The translations under genes were made by a program, and so were the position numbers. Positions 24,005 through 32,937 of a stretch of DNA of 42,133 nt are shown piece by piece (within the stretch, counting starts at the first letter, position 1; each line of letters starts with the position of its first letter). The notes below the pieces were generated by a model. That model had not been told where the DNA came from. It saw only the letters and a program-made list of their open reading frames with translations, and did no database searches. The stretch is from a virus, in the IMG/VR virus record IMGVR_UViG_3300047378_000147, positions 1 through 42,133 of that record. The stretch is one strand, 5' to 3'.

Positions 24005-24571
24005 TTAAGCCATTGTTTCGTTAATGTAACTAGTATTTATAGCATTTAAGTTTTCTAAAACTCTTTGTTCGGTATTATCTAATTTGGTAGCTGATCTATC
24101 TATGTCTGCGTTTTGTCTATTTTCAGTAGTATCAAACTTGAATTTTTCACCTTCTGCTAATTGGGTCTGCAGTTGCTGTGCGCCTTGCGCAGCTAGCTTC
24201 TGATTATTTGCTTCTTGTTGTTCTAATGAAGCTGCTATACCTTTTTTACTTTGTAGTGCCGCTTGTGCTAATGCTGTAGCACCACCGGCGCCACCACCTG
24301 TAGCTGCAATAGTATCTAATGTGTTTGCCAAAGCCATGTCTGTTTGTTCAGCTTGAAACTCAGCCGCTTTAGTAGACACGCTTAAATTAGCCATTTGATT
24401 AGTCATTCCTGCATATGGGTTTATAGCAGGCTGTCTATTCTTTAGTAAGTTATCTAAATGAGCTTGTTTAGCTGCTATTAATTTTTTACCTTTATCTCTA
24501 GCTGCGTTAATTTTATTTCGTCTATCTTGTTCTGCGTTTTCTAAAGCAGTATTATTCTTTGAACAACCCAT
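24005..24571 (-). CDS. Internal virion protein A candidate (188 aa)
   Basis: Begins MGCSKNN, an N-terminal pattern I associate with gp14-like internal proteins of podoviruses, and is very rich in Ala, Gln and Asn with long helices (ALAQAALQSKKGIAASLEQQ). A Gly-rich turn (ATGGGAGGAT) sits in the middle. It is the first of three consecutive internal-protein candidates, matching the T7 gp14-gp15-gp16 order. By analogy it would help form the ejection channel. Similarity to T7 itself is not directly visible. Confidence 0.68.
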   Translation of the reverse strand: MGCSKNNTALENAEQDRRNKINAARDKGKKLIAAKQAHLDNLLKNRQPAINPYAGMTNQMANLSVSTKAAEFQAEQTDMALANTLDTIAATGGGAGGATALAQAALQSKKGIAASLEQQEANNQKLAAQGAQQLQTQLAEGEKFKFDTTENRQNADIDRSATKLDNTEQRVLENLNAINTSYINETMA

Positions 24572-24581
24572 ATTTATTGAT

Positions 24582-24989
24582 TTATTTTATTATTTTAACT
24601 ACCTTGTGCAAAGGATCTTTGTCTACGTACCAGTTTTTCTTAACAAATGTAGACATTAAACTTTTGTTATCAGTGACTGTTATAATATATTTTTTACCAG
24701 CTTTTTTAACTAGCTCTTCAACAACTTCTAATAAGTTTATTAAAGATTTAGCTCTAGTTAATCTTTCCGCGTTTTTATCTGCTACTATATAGTCTAACCA
24801 AGCTATATTATCATAACCAAAATATACAAAACCTGCTATTATAGGTTTTCCATCTTTCTCTAGCATTATACCATCACCACCATTGCTTGGCAACATATCT
24901 TTAGGTACTGCATCCCAGCCCCACTCCTTCCACCAGCTAACTAGTAGGTCATAATCTTTTTCTTTAATTTTTCTTATTTGAAATTCCAT
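24582..24989 (-). CDS. GNAT-like acetyltransferase (135 aa)
   Basis: A compact GNAT-type pattern: N-terminal beta strand and helix (MEFQIRKIKEKDYDLLVSWW), a central DGIMLEKDGKPIIAGFVYFGYDNIAWLDYIVAD strand pair, a helix (LINLLEVVEELVKKAGKKYI) and a final strand region (VTDNKSLMSTFVKKNWY). The Q/RxxGxG/A acetyl-CoA loop is not clear, so activity is uncertain. It sits between tail and internal-protein genes, where I recall marine phages often carry such a protein. It may modify a virion or host protein, or be a structural relic. Confidence 0.7.
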   Translation of the reverse strand: MEFQIRKIKEKDYDLLVSWWKEWGWDAVPKDMLPSNGGDGIMLEKDGKPIIAGFVYFGYDNIAWLDYIVADKNAERLTRAKSLINLLEVVEELVKKAGKKYIITVTDNKSLMSTFVKKNWYVDKDPLHKVVKIIK

Positions 24990-24999
24990 TTAATTTAAT

Positions 25000-26700
25000 T
25001 TAATATGATGATACAACGTATTTAGTTCCAGCTGACCAAAGTTCTTTAGCTCCTCCTAACTGAGTTGTTTCATCTGTTTCTATAGTTACGGTTGCAAAAT
25101 AACCTTTAATACCAGACATTTGATTTCCAAAAATAACTTCACCAGCCCTAGCGGTGGAATTAGATATTAAGTTTGCTACATATCTATTTTCTTTTCTATT
25201 GAAACCAGCTCTCAAAGGTTGTCCTGTAACGCTGTCATTGTACAAACCTTCATCATAACTTCTTATAGCAATGCCTAATTTTTCATAGTTTTGGTCTTGA
25301 TCTTGAACGTAGGTTGAAGTACCGTTTGGATTTGGATCATAACCTGTAAAGCCTGATTTAAATGAGGTTACTTCCCAACCATTACTACCTTCATAAGAAG
25401 TAGTTTGAAAATTTTTAACTATTGAGGATTGATCGTTAAATATAAATGTAACATTGGAAGGTTTTCTCACTCCATAAAACAAGCCTCTATTGTTTGCTAC
25501 ATCGCCTGCGTAATGTTCGTATATGTCATGTTCATCTACAGTATAAAACTTGTTTAACACACTAAACATTTGGTTTGGTTTAAAAGTAAAGAAACTAACC
25601 CAACCATTTATTTTCTCATCAAAAGCTACTGTCTTAAAACTTGATTCACTTGAGCTAACTTGATTAGGAGATTTTTGAAGTGATATTAAATAATTTCTAT
25701 TGTGTATATCCCAACCACCAATTACTTTTCCTTTTGTTTTATATTGAAAAGACAAAACTCCGCCTGCTACTACACCTCCTACAAAAGCTTGAGAATACAA
25801 AACTTGACTTACTGTATTAGCAGATAAAATTCTAATATTAGTTACATAACCTCCATTTTGACTTGCTATTGTCATACCTGGTGTTATTTTTCTAGTTTCC
25901 ACCGAATCAGGTATGTTTACATAAAAATCACCATTACCCCCACCGGCAAATACACTTCCACCAGCTATATCAATACTTGTAGTTTGCTTATCATCAAGAA
26001 CTGTAGCTAACTCATCTCTAAAATAATCTTGCATTCCATACATGCTTATTTCAGTTAATCCATCATTAGATAGTCTCATTATAGAGTTTCTACTTTTATC
26101 TGAAAAATACTTCCTATAGTTATATATTGCAAATGATTCTGGGTTTTTACTTATTCCATACTCTCCTTTGTAAGGAACAAACTGACCTATAACCGCGGCA
26201 CCTGCCTGAGTTTGTGTACCACTTTCGGTTGTGTATATAGTATCTTTATCTATTAAAGCCCTATGTATTTTGTTTTCTTGCCAAACTATTAAGTTAGTAT
26301 CTTCAGCATAAAGCTTTTGTATAGAACCAAAAACAGGATCTATAGATTTAGTTATGGCATCACCTACAGAGAATACGTTAGTTCTGTTTATACCAGTTCT
26401 AGAATTATAAACACCAGAATATATAAGTGTGTTTATTCTTTTTTGTTGAAGTGGAAAAGGCTCGTCTAAGTATGCTCTAGCGCCTTGATCAGTAGATGTA
26501 TTATTAAAACCACCTCTTATTCTAGCTTCTTCAATGTAGTAGTTTCTATTAGAAGTACCAGTACTTATATCTTGATAAGGAGTAACGCCAGGAGACATAA
26601 ATACAGTTGCTGTAGCTCCAGCGGTTTGTGCTTGACTTTGGCATCTAACTTTTCTTATTATATAGCTGTTAAAGAAATCTACTTGTATTATTGCTGACAT
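25000..26700 (-). CDS. Tail protein, second part of the stabilisation/muzzle system (566 aa)
   Basis: Beta-rich, Gly/Ser/Thr/Asn-rich protein with no membrane segment. Segments such as YKGEYGISKNPESFAIYNYRKYFSDKSRNSIMRLSNDGLTEISMYGM match, from memory, a region found in tail proteins of marine podoviruses, sometimes as the C-terminal part of a larger tail protein. It follows the 1221-aa stabilisation protein by 14 bases in a different frame, so the two are separate genes. It probably forms the distal short tail, near the host-binding tip. Confidence 0.75.
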   Translation of the reverse strand: MSAIIQVDFFNSYIIRKVRCQSQAQTAGATATVFMSPGVTPYQDISTGTSNRNYYIEEARIRGGFNNTSTDQGARAYLDEPFPLQQKRINTLIYSGVYNSRTGINRTNVFSVGDAITKSIDPVFGSIQKLYAEDTNLIVWQENKIHRALIDKDTIYTTESGTQTQAGAAVIGQFVPYKGEYGISKNPESFAIYNYRKYFSDKSRNSIMRLSNDGLTEISMYGMQDYFRDELATVLDDKQTTSIDIAGGSVFAGGGNGDFYVNIPDSVETRKITPGMTIASQNGGYVTNIRILSANTVSQVLYSQAFVGGVVAGGVLSFQYKTKGKVIGGWDIHNRNYLISLQKSPNQVSSSESSFKTVAFDEKINGWVSFFTFKPNQMFSVLNKFYTVDEHDIYEHYAGDVANNRGLFYGVRKPSNVTFIFNDQSSIVKNFQTTSYEGSNGWEVTSFKSGFTGYDPNPNGTSTYVQDQDQNYEKLGIAIRSYDEGLYNDSVTGQPLRAGFNRKENRYVANLISNSTARAGEVIFGNQMSGIKGYFATVTIETDETTQLGGAKELWSAGTKYVVSSY

Positions 26701-26714
26701 ATTTGTGAATTAAT

Positions 26715-29700
26715 TTATTGTTCAACAGGGACTGAATCATCTAACGGTGTTCCTGGTGTTATAGGTGCATCTGGTAGAACCACAGAAGATGTAGGACCTG
26801 CTGCTACTAAATTGTTTAAATCTGAAACTAAACCACACGTAGATGTCTCCCAAAATATTTCTATTTTAGACTGTAAAGCACCTACTTCAAATATATAAAG
26901 ACCAGTTGGTCTCCAATAGGCTCTACCTATTACATCTGCATTAGGCATTGTTAGTATTATAGCTGTAGGATCGCTTGAAGCGCTTTGGACACCACTAGAC
27001 TGTACAGGGGTTTTAAAGCCGTTAGGCACTGGAGGAGTAGCACTGTCGAAGGTAACTTCTGCCACACCTATATCTCTTATTTTACCATATGCGTTTATAG
27101 AAGCAGATTGAGCTCCAAGCAAAAAGTTTTGAGTATATATATAATCTATGGTTGCGTTGTCTCTTAGTATTGTTCCGCCAACTCTAGGATATAGCAAAGC
27201 ATCACTAGTTCCAAATTGATTTTGTTCAGGAGCTACTTGTATTAAGTCTGCTGGAATTTTATTAACATTGTCAGCTAACAAACTAGATACAAAACTACTA
27301 CCTGAAAAAGCATAATTACCTAAACTACTAGCTAAAGCTGAGTTAGGAGATAAATAAGCAACATTACCTAAATACGCGTTGTAATAATCTGGTGTTAATT
27401 GTTTTACTACTATTTTGTAACTATACCATCCTAATTTATTTTCTGGACCATATATTTCAACATCAGTATCAATGGCTGCGCTGATAGGACTAGACAAAGT
27501 AATTTTTTTTGTAGTAAAGTTTAATGCTACAATAGCTAATACATTAGATTCTATAACTACAATATCACCAACTGCAGCATTAGAATCTAATTCATTACAA
27601 ACAATTATATTTGAACTACTCACAGCTGCTCCTAGTGTAGTGTCGTATCTACCGCTTTTGTATATACCAGGATATCCATCAGCTGTTGATGTTGCTGGTA
27701 TAGCTTCTCTTAGCAATATCTCCAACATATCACCTCTCCACGTTGCTATGTTTCTAGTAAAATAACTATTAAAATAAGGATTAAAAATTGTTGATGATTC
27801 ATACAAATTATTTATGTTGCTCACGACTGTTTTGTATTGTTTATTGTCTAAAGGTGATAAGATAACGTCTGATTGCCTACCATATCTATCAGCTAGAACA
27901 AAACCAACTTGGTAATTTCTATTCTGCTTAAGAGTATGTGTAGGGTAAGATAAATATGAGTTACTAATTTCTTTGCCTGCTTGTAGAGTCTGAACGGTAG
28001 AATTAGTTATATTAGAAATAGTTGGAGTTTCTTTTTCTGTTATTCTAACATTATATTTTATAGAGCTTGGAGGTGTGTGCTTATCTATAAAATTTCCATA
28101 AATTATTCTATTACCAGCAGATTCTTGAGCTAGAGCTCTAATAGGTACTTTGTCGTAAACTCTTTCTATTTCTTTAGTTGGAGATATTAATTTAAATGGT
28201 TCTTTTGATTGGTAGTTATATGTGAAAATATTAGAAGTATTTACAGTTCCGTCTTCATTTAATCTAAATATTTCACTAGGTATTGTATCAACGATTTTAA
28301 CAGCTAAACCGTCTGATTCTTTATATAGTATATCTATTTCTACAACACCAAGCTTTGATTTTATATCTAAAGTATTAGGATTACTTGAGTCACCAAGCGG
28401 GTAAGGCATTTCAATCTGCAAACTAATAGTATCTATGCTGTTTTCAAAAAAGCTTACTATAGTACTAGCTTGAATATCTTCTTCACCTGTTGCAAAATTC
28501 TGAATTGCAGTGCCTATTACGTTTCCACTAGAAGTGACTGCTCCTAAACCTGGATCTGTTAAGGCTATTTCAGAAACGCTTTCTTGTATAAAACCTCTTT
28601 GCTTAGGCACAAAGACTGGTTGAGTAAAAGGTGATATTAATGAATATTCTCCATCATCGAATTTAAATCTATAAGCAAATCTAACAAATTTATCTTTTAA
28701 TAATTCAGAGTCTCCAGCAAATGCTGAATTATAGTTAGGATTTGGCCAACTAAACTCAACCATAGCAACGGCATTTAAAGTACTTGAAGTAGGTATGTTG
28801 TGATCTATATTAGTTGTTATTTTATAATAATTTACTCCATCTGGAGCAGCGCCTTGGTATGCTGACGCGGTAATAACAGTGTCAGGACTTGTGAATCCAG
28901 GGCAATTAACAAGCATTTTAGTGTAAGGAATAGAACTACCAGACCAAAAGAAAGTTTTAGCAGTTGGAGCATCTACATTTATAAAATTACCAGCAGATAG
29001 AGTCCAAACTAAAGTTCCTGAACCATAGTTGTAAGTAAATCCCGCAGCTGAACCAGACCCAAATGGAGCTGGAAGTGTCACATTGCTACCATTTATATAA
29101 CCTGCACCAGTACTTTGAAGAGTAGCATTTCCACTTGAACTAGAAACTAAAGCTGTTCCATCTGCTCCACTACCAAGCACGGATAATACGCTGCCTACTG
29201 TGTAGTTGCTCCCAAGAGCAGTTTGAGTAATAGAGGCATATTTGATTATAGCCGTATTAATTGTTATTGTATCATTTACTGAGTAACCACTACCCGCGCT
29301 AGTTACTATAACTCTCGATATACTTCCACTTGCTATCTCAACATCAATAGTAGCATTAGTTCCACTCCCATTAGTGGTAAAAGGAACATTTACTAAAGTA
29401 CGACTTGGACCACCCACAGAGGTGTTATTAACCATGTTTGATTCGCTAGACACCAAATAATCAACTTGTCTTAAGCCTAAAGTTACATCAGCGTCGTACC
29501 TTACAGCAGCTCCTATTATAGAATAATCTAAATACTTTTTAAATGAATTTTTAGAATTAGAAAAACCAAAAGCTACTACAGTGTTTGCGGTAGTTACAAT
29601 TTGTTCATTAGTTAAAAAATAACTAGTATTATTATTGCCCTCAGAAACAGCTACTATAAATCTTTCCAACGTTGAGCCTGGGTTAGATGGAACGCTATTA

Positions 29701-30380
29701 CCACCCTTCAAAAGCATCATGCCTGCTTTTAGTTTTTTAGCATCTGCTAAAGTAACAAAATTTTTATAATCATAAGTTGGTAGGCCTGCTGATGAATAGT
29801 TTTTTACGTTAACACTAACCTCATCATATAGTTTAGGTACTTTATATGGGTAATATTTAGCTACAGATATTGTGTCTTCTGTAGAATAATAAGTAAGACT
29901 AGAAACTTTTTTTACGTTTATTTTTCTAGGTTGGTTTCTGTCATCAGTCCAAAACAATAAATCCTCTAATAAATTAACACCATATATAGGGTGTGTTTTA
30001 GATAAATTTAAAAATCTGCCTTGAACTAAGATAGAATCTGTACCTGTGGATAAATCTGTTTTAACTATTCTACATTCAGCGCCATAGGGTGCCGGATTAC
30101 TCAATTCATCACTTGAAGTATCAGTATAATTAGTTGAAAAAGTGTAAACACAGTTGTTTATATCATCTTTTATATACCCTATGATTTCACTAGTTTGAGT
30201 AAGGGTTACTGATGATAATAATTTATTTCCTAAAACATTCTCTAAAGCACCAACATCTTCACCTTCAGATCTACTTATATTTACGTTTTGAGCATTTCTA
30301 TATTCTCCATTAGATAAAAGTCTATCGTCAAGATCTTTGTTCATCTTTGACTTGATAAAAGTATTTTTTATTTCTGGCAT
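26715..30380 (-). CDS. Tail stabilisation/muzzle-type protein (1221 aa)
   Basis: The N-terminus has MNKDLDDRLLSNGEYRNAQNVNIS, and further on come LLFWTDDRNQPRKINVKK, NRIIYGNFIDKHTPP, YQVGFVLADRYGRQSDVILS and GWYSYKIVVKQ. I recognise this series from the tail stabilisation family of marine podoviruses and crAss-like phages (P22 gp10-like role). It would form the lower neck or nozzle. A Gly/Ser-rich insert at about residues 350-460 repeats a GSGYSV.., GSNYTV.., GAGYIN.. motif and looks like a beta-repeat insertion. The C-terminal tail is Pro/Asp-rich (PITPGTPLDDSVPVEQ). It precedes the 566-aa tail gene. Confidence 0.82.
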   Translation of the reverse strand: MPEIKNTFIKSKMNKDLDDRLLSNGEYRNAQNVNISRSEGEDVGALENVLGNKLLSSVTLTQTSEIIGYIKDDINNCVYTFSTNYTDTSSDELSNPAPYGAECRIVKTDLSTGTDSILVQGRFLNLSKTHPIYGVNLLEDLLFWTDDRNQPRKINVKKVSSLTYYSTEDTISVAKYYPYKVPKLYDEVSVNVKNYSSAGLPTYDYKNFVTLADAKKLKAGMMLLKGGNSVPSNPGSTLERFIVAVSEGNNNTSYFLTNEQIVTTANTVVAFGFSNSKNSFKKYLDYSIIGAAVRYDADVTLGLRQVDYLVSSESNMVNNTSVGGPSRTLVNVPFTTNGSGTNATIDVEIASGSISRVIVTSAGSGYSVNDTITINTAIIKYASITQTALGSNYTVGSVLSVLGSGADGTALVSSSSGNATLQSTGAGYINGSNVTLPAPFGSGSAAGFTYNYGSGTLVWTLSAGNFINVDAPTAKTFFWSGSSIPYTKMLVNCPGFTSPDTVITASAYQGAAPDGVNYYKITTNIDHNIPTSSTLNAVAMVEFSWPNPNYNSAFAGDSELLKDKFVRFAYRFKFDDGEYSLISPFTQPVFVPKQRGFIQESVSEIALTDPGLGAVTSSGNVIGTAIQNFATGEEDIQASTIVSFFENSIDTISLQIEMPYPLGDSSNPNTLDIKSKLGVVEIDILYKESDGLAVKIVDTIPSEIFRLNEDGTVNTSNIFTYNYQSKEPFKLISPTKEIERVYDKVPIRALAQESAGNRIIYGNFIDKHTPPSSIKYNVRITEKETPTISNITNSTVQTLQAGKEISNSYLSYPTHTLKQNRNYQVGFVLADRYGRQSDVILSPLDNKQYKTVVSNINNLYESSTIFNPYFNSYFTRNIATWRGDMLEILLREAIPATSTADGYPGIYKSGRYDTTLGAAVSSSNIIVCNELDSNAAVGDIVVIESNVLAIVALNFTTKKITLSSPISAAIDTDVEIYGPENKLGWYSYKIVVKQLTPDYYNAYLGNVAYLSPNSALASSLGNYAFSGSSFVSSLLADNVNKIPADLIQVAPEQNQFGTSDALLYPRVGGTILRDNATIDYIYTQNFLLGAQSASINAYGKIRDIGVAEVTFDSATPPVPNGFKTPVQSSGVQSASSDPTAIILTMPNADVIGRAYWRPTGLYIFEVGALQSKIEIFWETSTCGLVSDLNNLVAAGPTSSVVLPDAPITPGTPLDDSVPVEQ

Positions 30381-30382
30381 AA

Positions 30383-31537
30383 TTAGTGTTTAATCCATTT
30401 AGATTTACCACGCATTACTTGAACTATTTCATCAAGTTTTATATTTGATAATCTTATCTTAGCATTTCTTAATTTTGCTGATCTTTCTCTTTGGTATCTT
30501 TGAACTATGTATTCTGGGATATTTGTTTTTGTTGATAGTATAGAATGATTAATATGAGCATATAATGCATCCTCGGCCATCTTAGGCACCTTAGAATCTA
30601 TGTCATAGGCTAATCCATCTGAGATATATTCTAAAACTATTAGTTTATTGGCTAAATCACTAGAAAAAGTAAATTTACCTTCTCTCTCATTTATTTGAAA
30701 CCAACCATTCATTTGTGATACCTGCGGATCTAAACCATATCTTTGTCCATAAGTTAATTTCCACCAATCTCTACTATATACATTGACGTCATCTTTGTCA
30801 ATCTCTCCAGTTATATCTTTGCCACTAGCTGTGTTCCATTTTTCTTCTGTTAAAGATTGATCTGCTTGAATATTTTTACTAAAAGAATCTTGTATTGGGA
30901 TTCCTGATTCATCTTGTAGAGGTAAAGTAAAAGGTGAGGATGTTAGATTATTAACTGGATATATTATATGTTGAACACCACTACTGTCTATCCATGAGCA
31001 TCTAACGTAGTTTACATAGTCTTGTGGTATTGCAACACCTAAACCAGGTGGTATTGTTAATTCTTGAGATTTAATACTTTTTAAAGTATCATAACTAAAC
31101 TCTTGTAAACCTCTTTTAGCGTGGAATATAACATCAGTTCTACTAATTCTATTTATTAATTTATCTTCACCAACGTAAGCTACTATAAAGTTGTTTATAA
31201 CATCGTTTAGACTAGTATATTCGTAACTGCCATAATTTTCTTCTATTGCAGGTTTTTTTAACTGTATATAAATAGATCCAGTATATGGACCATTTCTAAG
31301 TGTTATTATATTACTAGATGGGTTAGATACATAAGATAAATTTTCCGCTTGAGCAACATTATTTATATATATAGTGTAATTAGAAGCAGATGAAACCATG
31401 CCGCCAGAGCTATCAAAAGCACTAACAACATCAACATTAAAAGTACAATTAAAAGTTGGGTTTGATACACCTGCTAAATTAGAAAATGTTTGTTGACCTG
31501 AATAGTATTGAGCGTTAGTTTCAGTTATTAGTCCCAT
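30383..31537 (-). CDS. Connector/ring protein B2, with fibre-like N-terminal extension (384 aa)
   Basis: The middle and C-terminal parts are a paralogue of the 195-aa protein encoded at 32345-32932: INNFIVAYVGEDKLINRISRTDVIFHAKRGLQEFSYDTLKS here versus INNFLISYTGPGRLIPDAIRTEVIFHARRCLQEFAYETIKS there. The N-terminal ~105 residues are extra: a beta-rich segment (FNCTFNVDVVSAFDSSG... NIITLRNGPYTGSIYIQLKKP) resembling the virion-anchoring N-terminal domain of T7 gp17-type tail fibres. It may dock tail appendages onto the neck. It is the distal member of an A-B-A-B gene array before the tail stabilisation gene. Confidence 0.78.
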   Translation of the reverse strand: MGLITETNAQYYSGQQTFSNLAGVSNPTFNCTFNVDVVSAFDSSGGMVSSASNYTIYINNVAQAENLSYVSNPSSNIITLRNGPYTGSIYIQLKKPAIEENYGSYEYTSLNDVINNFIVAYVGEDKLINRISRTDVIFHAKRGLQEFSYDTLKSIKSQELTIPPGLGVAIPQDYVNYVRCSWIDSSGVQHIIYPVNNLTSSPFTLPLQDESGIPIQDSFSKNIQADQSLTEEKWNTASGKDITGEIDKDDVNVYSRDWWKLTYGQRYGLDPQVSQMNGWFQINEREGKFTFSSDLANKLIVLEYISDGLAYDIDSKVPKMAEDALYAHINHSILSTKTNIPEYIVQRYQRERSAKLRNAKIRLSNIKLDEIVQVMRGKSKWIKH

Positions 31538-31561
31538 ATTTATTTTCTTTTAATATTAAAT

Positions 31562-32335
31562 TTATTTATCTGCAAGTTCTTGAGCTGCTGCTTGAACTAT
31601 TTGAGGATCTCTTATTACTACTCCAGCATATTTAAGTATTTCTAGTATAACTTCAGTCTGGTAGTTACTACTTATTTCAAAGTCTACAGATCCAGTAGTA
31701 GGTATAACACCAGCGCCTGTGCTAGATGGTTGATATACGTAGTTACCTAGAGCTGCATTTACACTATAAGCCCAAACAACGTTTCTAGGTTTTCTTATAA
31801 AGCTTGCTTCTACGTTTGCTGTAATAGTGCTAGGTTTTATTGTTAATTCTTTATTCTCATATAGATATACAGGATAATTTGCGCTAGGTGCTGTTAAATC
31901 AGATCTATCTATGTTGTAAAAATAATCTCTTTGTAGTCTTTCTATTTCTACAGGTTTAGTAGATCCAGAAGTGACTGTTCCTAATCTATAAAAAGCAAAT
32001 TGATTAGATGTAGGAGCGTCATCATAAACTACAGCTGTGTTTGTTAATAAATCTACAGTTGGTGTAGTAAACCGCAAAGAACTTTGGTATGTACATTCAC
32101 CTAAGCATTTAAATGTAGATAACTCATCATCAATATTTTCTATAGGATTACTATAGTCAAATTCATTTTGAGGTATTCTTAATTGCTTGTCTAAATCTTT
32201 AAAGTAATTCTCAAATATATCTAACTGAACTTGAGTAGCTGCTTGATTAAACTCATATGGAGTTAAGTAACCACGCTGTTCTTTGTTAAGTATACTCAAC
32301 ACCGTCGTGTACACTGTGTTTACATTAATCGCCAT
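31562..32335 (-). CDS. Connector/ring protein A2 (257 aa)
   Basis: A paralogue of the protein encoded at 32938-33657. Both begin MAIN-N-VY--VL---ExRGxLTPxEFNxxATQxQxxIF, then YFxxLxxxLRxPQ, and share a PVYxYEN strand and a C-terminal GNYxY...ILxYAGVxxRD region. This copy has an extra Pro/Ser/Gly loop (VYQPSSTGAGVIPTTGSVDFE). Predicted to be a ring between portal and tail. It lies between the two B-type genes. Confidence 0.78.
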   Translation of the reverse strand: MAINVNTVYTTVLSILNKEQRGYLTPYEFNQAATQVQLDIFENYFKDLDKQLRIPQNEFDYSNPIENIDDELSTFKCLGECTYQSSLRFTTPTVDLLTNTAVVYDDAPTSNQFAFYRLGTVTSGSTKPVEIERLQRDYFYNIDRSDLTAPSANYPVYLYENKELTIKPSTITANVEASFIRKPRNVVWAYSVNAALGNYVYQPSSTGAGVIPTTGSVDFEISSNYQTEVILEILKYAGVVIRDPQIVQAAAQELADK

Positions 32336-32344
32336 ATTATTGTT

Positions 32345-32932
32345 TTAATCGAAGTTAGTAAATACCAGTCTTGATTTAGCTCTTTCTAGTTTGTCTGTTT
32401 TTTCTATAAGTAATCTCTGTAACACGTCTGGTCTAGTTTTTTCTCTATTTGCAAGTATAGCGTAAATCATACATGCGTATAAAGCTTGTTCTGCTAGCTT
32501 TGGTATAGCAGCAGATTCATCTGTGGTAAGTGCATTTGATAAGTAAGTTAACGTTGCATTACCATTATTTCCGTATTTAATTGTTTTAGCTGCGTAGTCT
32601 ATAAAAAACTCTCCCGAGGTAAGTTCAGCTAGCGTAGGAACTTCAGTGAGTGGCTGAGATGCAGAAAAACCAGTGTTTATTGCTGATATTACAGCAACAA
32701 AATCTGTTGGTAAAGCAACTGCAGTTGAAACCGTAACAGCAGTAGGTCCTTCTGTAAATTGACTTTTTATAGTTTCGTAAGCAAACTCTTGCAGACATCT
32801 ACGAGCATGAAATATAACTTCTGTTCTTATAGCATCTGGTATTAATCTACCAGGTCCAGTATAAGAAATTAAAAAGTTATTTATAATATCATTAAGTGAT
32901 ATAAAAGCGTTTGATAAGGGTGTTGTTGCCAT
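32345..32932 (-). CDS. Connector/ring protein B1 (195 aa)
   Basis: Core paralogue of B2 without the N-terminal extension. It has SLNDIINNFLISYTGPGRLIPDAIRTEVIFHARRCLQEFAYETIKS, then a beta part and a C-terminal helix with RAKSRLVF. Helical N-terminal halves of this kind occur in head-to-tail connector proteins such as P22 gp4 and T7 gp11, though I can only argue from position and pattern. It lies 5 bases from A1. Confidence 0.75.
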   Translation of the reverse strand: MATTPLSNAFISLNDIINNFLISYTGPGRLIPDAIRTEVIFHARRCLQEFAYETIKSQFTEGPTAVTVSTAVALPTDFVAVISAINTGFSASQPLTEVPTLAELTSGEFFIDYAAKTIKYGNNGNATLTYLSNALTTDESAAIPKLAEQALYACMIYAILANREKTRPDVLQRLLIEKTDKLERAKSRLVFTNFD

Positions 32933-32937
32933 AATTT

